Positions 33,097-41,199 are shown, counted from the first letter of the stretch. The stretch: DNA of 64,000 bases from Streptomyces cyaneus (GCF_004028635.1 NZ_RQJW01000007.1:372001-436000), one strand, 5' to 3'. Notes: generated by a model from the letters alone, not told the origin. A program made the numbers and translations.

Positions 33097-33246
33097 TGCG
33101 CCGTATCGATCACCCAAGACCGGATCCGCGTGACATGGACGATCCGCCCCGTGCCGTTCGTACCGTTGGCCCACCGTCAAGGCGTCGAACTCCCAGCCTG
33201 CGCATACGACTTCAAGCCTGGAGGACCCGACCAGTACTCCAATTAG
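33097..33246 (+). pseudogene. Relic or start-less ORF paired with a SUKH gene (copy 2)
   Basis: The frame encodes CAVSITQDRIRVTWTIRP, VPFVPLAHRQGVELPACAYD and FKPGGPDQYSN. It matches the minus-strand peptide at 13152-13304 (TQDRxRVTWTIRP, PLAHRQGxELPACAYxFKP). It has no in-frame ATG/GTG start and ends 34 bases before the SUKH start at 33281. Confidence 0.5.
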
Positions 33247-33280
33247 ACTCGCGCAGACCCGACCGAAGGGAGGGACCGGC

Positions 33281-33835
33281 ATGGAAGAGCCAACCGGGAT
33301 GACCGCGCTGCGGCAGCTGCTGCCTCCGCCTCCCGGCGCGGGCGAGGACATCGACTGGAAGGCGGCCGAGGCGCGGTGGGGGACCGGGTTCCCCCGGGAC
33401 TACATGGACTTCATGGCCGTGTACGGCGTCGGCGGGATCGGCTCGGAGGAGGAGATCGGCGAGCTCGGAATCCTCGGGCCGTTTCCCACCGGGGCCTACG
33501 AGCACTCCCCTGACGACTTCGAGGACGAGACGGGGAACGCCCGTCTGACCTGGGAGGAGGAGGGCGCCGACCAAGAGGGGCTCGACCTGGACCCGGAGCA
33601 CATCCTCGCCTGGGGTTACACCTCCCACGCCGACATGCTGTGCTGGCTGACCAGCGATCCGGACCCCGACAAGTGGCCCGTCCTGCTCTTCGCCCGTCAT
33701 GGCTCGCAGACCTGCGAGGTCGTCCCCTGCGGCATGGTCGAGTTCCTGCGCAGACTGCTCGCCCAGGAACTCCCCTCGTACAGCATGGAGTTCACGCCCG
33801 AGCCGCGCTTCGAGCACTGGCGCAAGGGTCGATGA
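33281..33835 (+). CDS. SMI1/KNR4 (SUKH) family protein, second copy
   Basis: A 184-residue very acidic protein. SUKH features: WKAAEARWGTGFPRDYMDFM, YGVGGIGSEEEIGEL, then WGYTSHADMLCWLTSDPDPD and WPVLLFARHGSQTCEV, with MVEFLRRLL at the end. GGGAGG precedes the ATG at 33281. It is only distantly similar to the first SUKH protein (12481) but shares the conserved relic peptide as neighbour. No toxin gene is adjacent, so it is an orphan immunity-type protein. Confidence 0.87.
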   Translation: MEEPTGMTALRQLLPPPPGAGEDIDWKAAEARWGTGFPRDYMDFMAVYGVGGIGSEEEIGELGILGPFPTGAYEHSPDDFEDETGNARLTWEEEGADQEGLDLDPEHILAWGYTSHADMLCWLTSDPDPDKWPVLLFARHGSQTCEVVPCGMVEFLRRLLAQELPSYSMEFTPEPRFEHWRKGR

Positions 33836-33972
33836 GCCGCCTGCGCCGAGCTCATGTGCCCTTACATTCCCGCCGACTGACGGCACACCAGCCACTGGAG
33901 TACTAAGCCCGTGGGACGGCGGCCGTACTCCGAGAGCATCGGCCGCCGCTCCTTCCCCCGTTCGACCGGGTA

Positions 33973-34305
33973 CTACGCGATGGTCCAGCCGACGCTGCCG
34001 ACACCCGTGCTGTACCAGGCACAGGTGGCGGAGGACTGGCCCCACTGGCCCGGGTTCAGGGTCACCCAGTCACCGGAGACGTCGGGGGCCCGGCCGCAGA
34101 CGACCTCGGCGCGGAACCGGATGGTGCGGTCGCTGTTGTTCGTGCAGCTGGCGATGCCCCGGTCCGTGTCGACACCGTGGACCGCGCCACGGCAGTCGAC
34201 CGAGCCCGCGGCCGACGCCGGGGCGGCCATGGCGCCGACGGACAGGGCCACCGCCGAGACGGTGGTGGCCAGACCTGCGGCGAACATCTTCTTACTGCGG
34301 ATCAT
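33973..34305 (-). CDS. Small secreted protein with two disulfide-capable Cys pairs
   Basis: A 110-residue exported protein. The signal peptide (MIRSKKMFAAGLATTVSAVA to PASAAG) ends near residue 33. The mature ~77 residues contain four cysteines (VDCRGAVHG, IASCTNNSD, VVCGRAPD, ATCAWYST) and a WVTLNPGQWGQSSATCAWYS C-terminal part; it looks like a small beta-sandwich. ATG at 34305 is the first before the n-region. I do not know a function. It is divergent from the META lipoprotein. Confidence 0.8.
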   Translation of the reverse strand: MIRSKKMFAAGLATTVSAVALSVGAMAAPASAAGSVDCRGAVHGVDTDRGIASCTNNSDRTIRFRAEVVCGRAPDVSGDWVTLNPGQWGQSSATCAWYSTGVGSVGWTIA

Positions 34306-34504
34306 TCTCGTGCCCCCGAGAGGTTGCGGTTTACATGTGCCGACCTCAGTGAAGGGCACGGGGGCGGCCCCGGGGACCTGACATCTGTCAGGGACGCCCG
34401 GCCCAGGGTCTGTCGTTTGGATCAGGTCGGCTGAAAGGAACTGTCAGCACGGGGTCGAGAAGTGCCTCCGCAACCCGACGCGCGCCTTGTCCGTCTGAGA
34501 CATC

Positions 34505-35389
34505 ATGCCGGTAAACGTCAAGCGTGGGTCCCGTACCAGAGCCATCGTCGGAGCCCTGCTCGCCGCCATGTTCCTCATCACCGCCTGCAGCACGTCGACG
34601 GACACGGGAGGGGCAAGTGCCCCACCCACCTCGAGGGGTCCCGGCGGGACGGGAGGGCTGGTGGTGGGGGCGCGGTGGTACGTGCAGTGGGTCACCGTCG
34701 GAGGGCGGGCGACCACCGCGCCGCCCCGTGCCGCCGCCTGGGTCGAGTTCGGCTACGACGACACGACCGAGGGCAACTACGGATGCACCCCGTTCAAGGC
34801 GGCTACCACCGTCACCGAGACAGCGCTCACCGTGGGTGAGAAGACCGACGGGGCTCCCTCGGCCGGGCGGTGCCCGAAGTCGTATCGCGCCTTCGAGGGG
34901 AAGCTGCGCAAGCTCTTCAGCGGGCCGCTCACCATCAACCGGCGCGTCGACGACCTGACGATGGACCTGAAGAACCAGCGGGGCGACTACATCGCGGTGA
35001 AACTGATGCGGCCCAAGGGGCTCTTCGGCTCCCGATGGCGGCTGGACCATCTCGTCTCGGGCGACACCATCGTGCCGGTCGTCGGCGGCAAGGACGTGTA
35101 CTACGTCTTCCACCGGGACGGCACGGTCACCGGCAAGGCCGGCTGCAACGACTTCACCGGCAGAGCCGTCTTCGACGGCGACGTCCTCACGATGTACCGG
35201 CCCACCCGGACCACCGACCGGACCTGCTCACAAGAGCTCATGGACCAGGAGCACCGCCTGCTGACGGACGAGAAGAACCCGCGTCGGATGCGGTACGACA
35301 ACCCCTATACCCGCTCCTTTCAGGCAGTCGACGGCAGCAGCCCCGCGGACTACTTCGGGTACGGCTGGGTGGCCGTACCCGGCAACTAG
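34505..35389 (+). CDS. META-domain lipoprotein
   Basis: A 294-residue lipoprotein. The signal ends with the lipobox LITAC (residues 24-28). A Gly/Pro/Ser linker follows, then two beta domains. The second (about 180-285) is META/HslJ-like: VYYVFHRDGTVTGKAGCNDFTGR and FDGDVLTMYRPTRTTDRTCS, with the hallmark GxxGCN motif. META proteins are periplasmic or extracellular and often stress-linked; here the protein should be anchored to the outer face of the membrane. It stands alone. Confidence 0.85.
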   Translation: MPVNVKRGSRTRAIVGALLAAMFLITACSTSTDTGGASAPPTSRGPGGTGGLVVGARWYVQWVTVGGRATTAPPRAAAWVEFGYDDTTEGNYGCTPFKAATTVTETALTVGEKTDGAPSAGRCPKSYRAFEGKLRKLFSGPLTINRRVDDLTMDLKNQRGDYIAVKLMRPKGLFGSRWRLDHLVSGDTIVPVVGGKDVYYVFHRDGTVTGKAGCNDFTGRAVFDGDVLTMYRPTRTTDRTCSQELMDQEHRLLTDEKNPRRMRYDNPYTRSFQAVDGSSPADYFGYGWVAVPGN

Positions 35390-35409
35390 GACGCCGGCTC
35401 AGATCGTGA

Positions 35410-35730
35410 TCACAGACCCGGATCCGACGGCCCCACTATCGCCCGCAGCGCCTCAAGGTGCCCCTGATATGCATCCCGGCCTCGTCGGCTCAGCCGGAGC
35501 CACACCCGCTGCCGGGTGTCGCGGACGGCCTTGCGCTGCTCGACGTAGCCGGCGTCCATCAGCACGGTGACGTGCTTGCTCAGCACGGAGGCGGAGAGGT
35601 CGAGTTGCTTTTGGACCAGGCCGAACTCCGCCTCGCCCGCAGCCTCCAGAAGGGCGCAGATGCGCAGCCGGTTCGGGGCGTGGATGGTGGTGTCGAAACC
35701 CTCCAGCCGGTCGTGGATCTCGGCGCTCAC
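35410..35730 (-). CDS. Winged-helix transcriptional regulator (MarR/ArsR-like)
   Basis: A 106-residue DNA-binding protein: RLEGFDTTIHAPNRLRICAL, EFGLVQKQLDLSASVLSKHV (helix-turn-helix) and the wing VEQRKAVRDTRQRVWLRLS. GTG at 35730 overlaps the stop of the upstream membrane-protein gene (GTGA), so both are one operon. Such short wHTH proteins coupled to a membrane protein are common in actinomycetes. The TTTCC-N5-GGAAA dyads in front of the operon (36212-36277) are its probable operators. Confidence 0.88.
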   Translation of the reverse strand: MSAEIHDRLEGFDTTIHAPNRLRICALLEAAGEAEFGLVQKQLDLSASVLSKHVTVLMDAGYVEQRKAVRDTRQRVWLRLSRRGRDAYQGHLEALRAIVGPSDPGL

Positions 35731-36218
35731 TGGGTCTTCCGGTGCAGGCGGACGAAGGCGAGGTGGAAGCCGACGGACACGGCGGCACCGATCAGTGAGG
35801 CCGCGATCAGCCACACCGGCCGTCCCGTGACGCGGAAAGCGAGCGCCGCCCCCACCAGCAGCACGGGCAGGCCGACCGCGAGCGGCACGGTCGCCCGCTT
35901 CGGCAGCACGTCCAGCCTCAGCGCCACCCCGGTCCTGTTGCGCCACGCCTTCGCCGCGACGGCGAAGAGCGCCACGTACACCGCGGTGCTCGTCAGCATG
36001 ATGGCCGTCCAGGCGGTGCGCGGCAGCAGCCAGTCCGAGTCGGCCATGACGCCTCCGTAGGTGATCGGAAGCGCGGCGATGTAGAGCGTGAGCGTGAGGA
36101 AGAACCAGTTCGGCCATGGTGTGGCCGACAGCGCCGCGGCGGAGGCCCGGATGTGCTCGGTGTCGGCCAGAGCGGCATGGGCCTGCTCCGGCGTCACTCG
36201 TACCCCGTGAGTTTCCAT
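35727..36218 (-). CDS. Four-helix membrane protein coupled to a wHTH regulator
   Basis: A 163-residue integral membrane protein. Four hydrophobic segments are visible: WFFLTLTLYIAALPITYGGV, TAIMLTSTAVYVALFAVAAK, ATVPLAVGLPVLLVGAALAF and VWLIAASLIGAAVSVGFHLA. The N-terminal ~40 residues are a cytoplasmic helical region (EQAHAALADTEHIRASAAAL). The start ATG at 36218 overlaps an operator dyad. The function is not known; it may be the sensed or regulated partner of the wHTH protein. Confidence 0.85.
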   Translation of the reverse strand: METHGVRVTPEQAHAALADTEHIRASAAALSATPWPNWFFLTLTLYIAALPITYGGVMADSDWLLPRTAWTAIMLTSTAVYVALFAVAAKAWRNRTGVALRLDVLPKRATVPLAVGLPVLLVGAALAFRVTGRPVWLIAASLIGAAVSVGFHLAFVRLHRKTQ

Positions 36219-36277
36219 GTCGGAAAGAGTAGCGAACAGTTTCCAGCATGGAAAGAGACGAGTTTCCGGTACGGCAA
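36212..36277 (-). promoter_or_regulatory. Triple TTTCC-N5-GGAAA operator
   Basis: Perfect dyads TTTCC-N5-GGAAA lie at 36212-36226 and 36240-36254; a third, TTTCC-N5-GGcAA, lies at 36263-36277. The first overlaps the start codon of the membrane protein gene. Spacing of the starts is 28 and 23 bases. The likely binder is the wHTH protein of the same operon. Confidence 0.65.
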
Positions 36278-36539
36278 GTGGCCGGCTCGGCCCAGGCCAT
36301 GGCGGGCGGCGGTAGCCGCGACGGCGTGAAACCCGTCCAGGACCGTCCGGCGGTCAGGTGACTGCCGGGGTGCCGTCTCGTCGTCGCCCGTTGCGAAGCC
36401 GAGACACAACCGAGCAGGTTCCGCGCGCCGGCCGAGAACCAACAGAGGCGGGCCGTACACCTGCGCGGTTGACCATCAGCGGCACGGTGAGCGCGGACCG
36501 ACCGCTGCCCGCCCGGTCCGAAGCCGGAGGTGGACAGCG
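36278..36539. other. Intergenic stretch without a supported gene
   Basis: No frame here has both a ribosome site and streptomycete codon bias. It probably contains the promoter of the relic that begins at 36540. Confidence 0.4.
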
Positions 36540-36791
36540 GTGAACGACACCGAGACCATCGTGCTGAACACCAGGACCCGCGTGCGGGACGGCAGGACCC
36601 TCGTGATGAGGCGCCCGGCCGCCCGCGAGCTCGCCCCCGCCCGCCCTTCGCTCTACCTGCACGGGCTCGACGGCGTCCGCGCGATAGCCTCATGCTCGTC
36701 GTCGTCCCGTCGTCCTGGTCACCGTGCACGGGCCCGTCACCTGGAACGACCAGGTGCGCAGACGGTCACGCAAGCACTGAAACGGCGGTGA
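36540..36791 (+). pseudogene. Acyltransferase-3-like N-terminal relic
   Basis: GTG at 36540 with GGAGG before it opens a frame that reads RVRDGRTLVMRRPAARELAP and PSLYLHGLDGVRAIA. The LxGLDGVRAIA motif is the first transmembrane entry of acyltransferase-3 family proteins. After that motif the frame loses hydrophobicity, ending at 36791, which points to a frameshift or deletion. The full gene would be about 350-400 codons. Confidence 0.5.
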
Positions 36792-36852
36792 ACCGGCCGA
36801 CCCGCCCGAGCCGCCGACCGACATGCCGGACCCCGCCGTCTGCCCTGACACG

Positions 36853-38046
36853 TCAGGGACGCGATCTTTCCGGCGCGCCGAGTGTGGTGCGCTTCGCCGT
36901 ATCCGGGGCCGGCTCGCTTCTCACCCGCTCGCTGCGGGACAGAGGGTGTCGGCGGCGCCGATCTCGGACCGGACAGAACAGCACGTATGCGGTGGAGACG
37001 CCGACGAAGCCCAGGCGGATCAGGCCGCGGGTCGGGTCATGGGGAACGACGAAGACCGTGCCGTACAGGGTGATCAGTCCGATCCAGCTCCACCACGGCA
37101 CCAGGCGCCGCTGCCCGATCACATCCCACAGCAGGGTGCCCAGCAAGACTGAGGCGGTGTAGTACGTGTAGACGCTGGGGTCCAGGGCGATCCGGGCGTT
37201 GGCGCCGAGCAGGACGACTGCGGGCCAGCGCCCTCGCCGGACCGCGACGCAACCCAGCGCCAGCCCTACCGCGGCCTGTGCGGGCCGGTCCCAGGGAGGG
37301 GTTCGCGGATCGTCGACGCCGAGCCAGCGCAGGGCGGACGCGGGCTGGTTGGGGATGGTGAATTCGGCCGCGGCGAACGAATGCGGGGCACTGAGGAGGA
37401 ACGGCAGCCAGACGAGCGCGACCAGACCCGCGCACCACAGCCCCGCGCGCAGCCACTGCTTTCTCGGCAGTGCGAGCAGCAACGGCAGGAAGGCCAGCGC
37501 GGTCGGTTTGGAGTCCATGGCCAGGGCCAGGAAGATGCCCGTCGCAGCGGCGTTGCCGCGGGTGAGGGCACGTACGGCCAGGGTGGTGAAGAAGAGTGCC
37601 AGTACGTCGTCGAGGTGACCGAAGCGGACGGCGACCTCGATCCACATCGGGATGAAGGCCAGGCCCGCGATCAGGACCCGCTGCCGCAGCCGCTGATGGT
37701 TGGTGCCGGTGCCCAGGAAGTACCGGGCGGCGCTGCGTCCGGCCACCACCAGGATGATCAGGCCGAGCAGGGACATCGCGGCGGCGGCCAGGAACTGCCC
37801 GAGGGCCTCGGAGAAGGGGTTGAACAGGCCCGCCGCCAGGAAACTGACGGGGCCCATCTGCAACTCCGGGTGGTGGGCGTACAGGTTCAGACCGCCGTCC
37901 GCCCTGCCCGAACCCGCGTAGAGCAACTCCCCACCCGTACGCAGGTAGTGCCAGGAGAAGCCCCCGTGCGGCTGGACCACGGCGAACCACAGGACTGTCC
38001 AGGCGGCGAGCAGCACCAGGTGCATCCGCTGACTGATGGACGACAC
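36853..38046 (-). CDS. Polytopic membrane protein, glycosyltransferase-87-like
   Basis: A 397-residue integral membrane protein with about ten helices. GTG at 38046 is preceded by GGGGAGAAACC. Near the N-terminus, the sequence GGLNLYAHHPELQMGPVSFL and later RFGHLDDVLALFFTTLAVRA and LALAMDSKPTALAFLPLLLA resemble polyprenol-phosphate-mannose-dependent glycosyltransferases (GT-C fold, DUF2029). These enzymes transfer sugars outside the membrane. The C-tail after the last helix is basic and cytoplasmic. No partner gene is near. Confidence 0.75.
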   Translation of the reverse strand: MSSISQRMHLVLLAAWTVLWFAVVQPHGGFSWHYLRTGGELLYAGSGRADGGLNLYAHHPELQMGPVSFLAAGLFNPFSEALGQFLAAAAMSLLGLIILVVAGRSAARYFLGTGTNHQRLRQRVLIAGLAFIPMWIEVAVRFGHLDDVLALFFTTLAVRALTRGNAAATGIFLALAMDSKPTALAFLPLLLALPRKQWLRAGLWCAGLVALVWLPFLLSAPHSFAAAEFTIPNQPASALRWLGVDDPRTPPWDRPAQAAVGLALGCVAVRRGRWPAVVLLGANARIALDPSVYTYYTASVLLGTLLWDVIGQRRLVPWWSWIGLITLYGTVFVVPHDPTRGLIRLGFVGVSTAYVLFCPVRDRRRRHPLSRSERVRSEPAPDTAKRTTLGAPERSRP

Positions 38047-38294
38047 GGTTTCTCCCCTTTTGCCCCTGGTCGCATCGCACGGTTCTCCCGGGCGATGTGC
38101 CCCTCTGTGAGATGGCCAGAAGGCACGGAGGGTTCTTTTCGTAACGCCGGTCCCGGATTGCGGCACGGGAGTGAGGCATCGATATGACGCAGGGGTGGGG
38201 AGGAAGAAGCGGCCGCCTGGTCCGCTGAGCCGGACGGGCTGCGGGTGACGCCCCCGGTCGTGTCAGGGGCCGGTCGCCGAATCTTGCGGCCTCG
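38047..38294. other. Intergenic stretch upstream of the membrane glycosyltransferase-like gene
   Basis: It contains the leftward promoter region of the 36853-38046 gene; no open frame is supported. Decayed coding DNA begins at about 38295. Confidence 0.4.
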
Positions 38295-38480
38295 GTGAAG
38301 TTCTTTCCGAAGACGCCGTATGGGACGGAAGCGCCTTCCGGCTTCGACCCGGTCGTCTCCGTCCTGAGCGCCGACGGGCATGCGCGTGCTCATCACACGA
38401 CGAACGTCGTCGTGTCGGAAGGTCCGGGCGACGAGGTCCGTGTCCGGTCCAAGGGCTTGGGCGTCGTGGACGGCGGCACC
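38295..38480 (+). pseudogene. SnoaL/NTF2-like protein relic
   Basis: The plus frame reads FDPVVSVLSADGHARAHHTT, NVVVSEGPGDEVRVRSKGLG and VVDGGTV. This is the C-terminal half of SnoaL-like (NTF2-fold) proteins. Neither the N-terminal half nor the normal end (RIARRRVRPR) is present. Confidence 0.5.
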
Positions 38481-38481
38481 G

Positions 38482-38600
38482 TCATTTGCGGCGGGCTGTG
38501 TCGACCAGGTGGCGCAGGAAGGCCAGCCCCCGGGGCGTTCGTTGCCGAGCTGTTCGATGTCCGTTTCGTCGCGCAGGGCGAGGACGCTGGTGAGCAGCTG
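38482..38600 (-). pseudogene. Decayed C-terminal fragment, possibly of a regulator
   Basis: The minus strand reads LLTSVLALRDETDIEQLGNE in one frame and GLAFLRHLVDTARRK-stop in another; joining them requires a one-base frameshift within a run of G. It looks like the amphipathic C-terminus of a helical protein. The family cannot be named. Confidence 0.35.
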
Positions 38601-38608
38601 GGAACACG

Positions 38609-38845
38609 GACGCCCGCGCCCGGATCAAGGCGTACGGCGGACAGGACTGGGATGTCCGATGGAGCCGGGCCTCGGAGTTCGAGGGCGTGTGGAAGGTTGA
38701 CCTGGTCGGCACCGCACGTGCCGAGGACGAACCCGTCCGCGTCACCGAAACAGTCGTCTGGGAGGACGAGAGCTGGGTGATGGCCCCGCTGCCCGGCGTC
38801 GTACCGACGCCGTCGAACGCAGCAGGGACCGAACCACCCGGGTGA
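38609..38845 (+). pseudogene. Unassigned C-terminal coding relic
   Basis: The frame DARARIKAYGGQDWDVRW, SRASEFEGVWKVDLVGTA, EDEPVRVTETVVWEDESWVM ends with a stop at 38843-38845. Codon bias is good but no start codon or ribosome site is present, and the upstream DNA is unrelated. Family unknown. Confidence 0.4.
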
Positions 38846-38894
38846 GCCTCGCTGCGCCTTGTTGCGGTCGGCGCCCACGCATCCCGAGCGCCGA

Positions 38895-39359
38895 TTACGT
38901 GGCGCCGCCGGCCCCGGTAGCCGCGAGGTCTGCGCGGGTCGTACGCCGTGACCTTGCCGCGCGCAGCCCCAGGAACACCAGCAGTCCGAACGGTGACAGC
39001 AGGATCGTGAGGACCAGCAGCGGCCCCATCAGCAGGGCGGAGATCCCCAGGCGTCTGGCCTCCCGGTACATCCACTGTCCGATCAGTAGATCCCAAGCGA
39101 TGACCTGTGCCCAGACGGCCCCCGCGCCGTCCGCGAGGGCCGTCAGATCGCGGAAGGTGTCGAGATCCGGGCTACGGACCGCGGTCCACAGCTCGGGGAA
39201 CACCGGGATCGCCAGTGCGAGATAGACGAGCAGGACAGGCACCACGGTCCACGGTGACCCGGCGATACGGACAGTCGGACCCCACGCCGGCGCGAAGATC
39301 ATGAGTAGCCATACGGGTGCCGCGAGCCAGAAGGAGAGCTCGAAGAGGAATCCGGTCAT
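38895..39359 (-). CDS. ABA4-like (DUF4281) membrane protein
   Basis: A 154-residue membrane protein with four helices: FELSFWLAAPVWLLMIFAPA, TVVPVLLVYLALAIPVFPEL, VWAQVIAWDLLIGQWMYRE and LLMGPLLVLTILLSPFGLLV. The AWDLLIGxWMYREA and LSPFGLLVFLGLR motifs are typical of the ABA4-like family, named for the plant neoxanthin-synthesis protein; the bacterial role is unknown. The ATG at 39359 overlaps the stop of the upstream membrane gene (ATGA), showing an operon. Confidence 0.82.
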   Translation of the reverse strand: MTGFLFELSFWLAAPVWLLMIFAPAWGPTVRIAGSPWTVVPVLLVYLALAIPVFPELWTAVRSPDLDTFRDLTALADGAGAVWAQVIAWDLLIGQWMYREARRLGISALLMGPLLVLTILLSPFGLLVFLGLRAARSRRTTRADLAATGAGGAT

Positions 39360-40423
39360 GCCACGAGGCCCTTCGGGGTGGGGGCGTCTTCCGCGTCTTC
39401 CGCCGCTTCCGCGCCTTCCGCGCCTTCCGCGTCATCTGCTGTGAGTGGAAAGGGGGTCGGAGCCCTCAGGGATCCGTACGTCCCGACAGCACCGGCCGCC
39501 AGGATCAGTCCGGCCACTCCCAGCGTCGCGCCGTCCGGGTGGATCAGCGGCTGGCCCCGCAGCGCCTGCCAGAGAGTCAGTGCAAAGGCGGCGGCGTACG
39601 TTGCCGAGGCGAGCAGCACCAGGCGCAGCCGTATGCGGTCGTCGGTAAGGCGAGCGAAGCGTGGCCCGAGGGCGGTCAGCAACATGACCAGCAGCGGCAG
39701 GAGTTGCAGCGCGTGCATACCGACGAAGTGCGGGATCCGTAGATCGCCTCCCGTCGTCGACCAGCCGGTCAGCGGCATCGACGGACCGCCGTCCGGCACG
39801 CCCACGCTGTGCGCGCCGACCACCTTGGAGACGCCACGCCGCTGCCCCGGCGCGGGTTGGGTCATCAGGAAACCGACGCCGGCCCCGGCCAGTGCCAGAA
39901 CGATGCCGGAGCGCATCGCCCAGGCGGATGCCCGGTCGGCGATTCGGGCGCGGAGCAGCAGCACGGCGACGGCGAGTGTGCCGAGCCACAGGATGACGAC
40001 TGAGACGGCCATGGCGTTGAACAGCGCCTCGTCGAAGGGTGTCTCGTGGTTGAAGTGGCTGCGTTTCCCGCGCACCACCTGCCCTGTGATGATCAACATC
40101 TCGACAAGGCTCGCCAGCGCGACGACCGTCCCCGCCCACCAGCCCACGCGTCGTCCGCTGGGGAGAAGCGACAGCATCCAGGCCAGGGAGAGGCAGTACG
40201 CCACGAACGAGACCGAGAACTTGAACGGCTTGAACCAGATCGGCGCACCCGCCAGGACACGGTCGTCGATGACGAGTCCCACCGCGGATACGACCGCCGT
40301 CAACACCATCGCCGCCGCGAACACCACCAGCGGCCGATGCCATGACCGCCACGGCGCCGACGGCGGCCGTAACGGAGCAGGCCAGGAAGACGGACGTGAG
40401 GAATACGGACCTGAGGAAGACAT
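39356..40423 (-). CDS. Polytopic membrane protein, operon partner of the ABA4-like protein
   Basis: A 355-residue protein with about eight transmembrane helices, for example LVVFAAAMVLTAVVSAVGLV, KPFKFSVSFVAYCLSLAWML and MHALQLLPLLVMLLTALGPR. Conserved-looking polar signatures in the membrane are APIWFKPFKFSVSF, GKRSHFNHETPFDEA and HFVGMHALQ, with several His and Glu residues that could bind haem or metal. The Ala/Glu/Asp C-tail is encoded by a CTTCCGC microrepeat (39385-39430). Function is unknown. It is divergent from a MerR regulator and shares its promoter region. Confidence 0.8.
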   Translation of the reverse strand: MSSSGPYSSRPSSWPAPLRPPSAPWRSWHRPLVVFAAAMVLTAVVSAVGLVIDDRVLAGAPIWFKPFKFSVSFVAYCLSLAWMLSLLPSGRRVGWWAGTVVALASLVEMLIITGQVVRGKRSHFNHETPFDEALFNAMAVSVVILWLGTLAVAVLLLRARIADRASAWAMRSGIVLALAGAGVGFLMTQPAPGQRRGVSKVVGAHSVGVPDGGPSMPLTGWSTTGGDLRIPHFVGMHALQLLPLLVMLLTALGPRFARLTDDRIRLRLVLLASATYAAAFALTLWQALRGQPLIHPDGATLGVAGLILAAGAVGTYGSLRAPTPFPLTADDAEGAEGAEAAEDAEDAPTPKGLVA

Positions 40424-40440
40424 GACTACCCCCAGAAGCG

Positions 40441-40478
40441 GATAGCGGCACTATCCGCTATCCGATAGCCCAACTATC
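40441..40478. promoter_or_regulatory. CTATC/GATAG dyads in the divergent MerR promoter
   Basis: GATAGCGG 40441-40448 pairs with CCGCTATC 40455-40462, and GCTATC-C-GATAGC at 40457-40469 is a second overlapping dyad; a further CTATC lies at 40474. The sites sit between the start of the membrane operon (40423) and that of the MerR gene (40546), so the MerR protein probably binds them. Confidence 0.6.
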
Positions 40479-40545
40479 TATGATGGGAGACGGGTCGGCA
40501 AGGGCCGGCCCGGCCTCAGGACGAAGGTCGAGGAGTGAACCGGCT

Positions 40546-41199
40546 GTGCGCATCGGAGAGTTGAGCCGCAACACCGGAGTGTCGGTGCCGACGATCAAGT
40601 ACTACGTCCGTGAGGGCCTGCTGCCTCCGGGCGAGCTGACCAGCCCGAACCAGGCGACGTACGGCGAGGCGCACGAGCGTCGGCTGCAGCTGATCCGAGC
40701 CCTGCTCGATGTGGGCGGCATGAAGGTCGCCGAAATCGCGGATGTACTGGCGGCCCTCGACGACCCGGAGCGTCCGCTGCACAAAGTGCTCGGCGCAGCC
40801 GCGGACCATCTCAGCAACGGGGGTGTCGAGCACGACGACGCCGAGTCGGCGGCCGCCCGGGCAGTCGTCGCCGACCTCATCTCCCGGCGCGGCTGGCGGA
40901 CGAACGAGTCGAACCCCGCCGCCACCGACCTGTCCAAGGCCCTTGCCGCCATGGACCGGCTGGGCCACGGGGCGTTCGTCGAGGTGCTCGACGACTACGC
41001 CGACGCAGCCGAGCAGGTCGCCGAGGCCGACCTCCGTTACGTGGACCGGCGGGTGGCGGTCGAGGGCATGATGGAGGCCGTGGTGGTCGGGACCGTACTG
41101 GGTGAGGCGGTGTTCAACGCGCTGCGGAGGCTGGCCCATGTGGACGCCTCGGCACAGCTGTACGGCACGGATGGCTCACAGGAGCGTAAGACGAGCTGA
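40546..41199 (+). CDS. MerR-family transcriptional regulator
   Basis: A 217-residue regulator starting at GTG 40546, with GAGGAG upstream. The N-terminal domain is classical: VRIGELSRNTGVSVPTIKYY, then VREGLLPPGE and a YGEAHERRLQLIRALLDVGG helix. The C-terminal domain (about 85-200) is all-helical and typical of small-molecule-sensing MerR proteins of actinomycetes; it has no Cys pair for metals. It is divergent from the two-gene membrane operon and likely controls it together with itself through the CTATC dyads. Confidence 0.9.
   Translation: MRIGELSRNTGVSVPTIKYYVREGLLPPGELTSPNQATYGEAHERRLQLIRALLDVGGMKVAEIADVLAALDDPERPLHKVLGAAADHLSNGGVEHDDAESAAARAVVADLISRRGWRTNESNPAATDLSKALAAMDRLGHGAFVEVLDDYADAAEQVAEADLRYVDRRVAVEGMMEAVVVGTVLGEAVFNALRRLAHVDASAQLYGTDGSQERKTS

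Noticed and set aside
35731..36729. Long minus-strand frame continuing upstream of the wHTH protein (439 codons in total)
   Set aside because: The in-frame part upstream of the GTG at 35730 overlaps the membrane-protein gene in another frame and is Arg-rich, so the wHTH starts at 35730.
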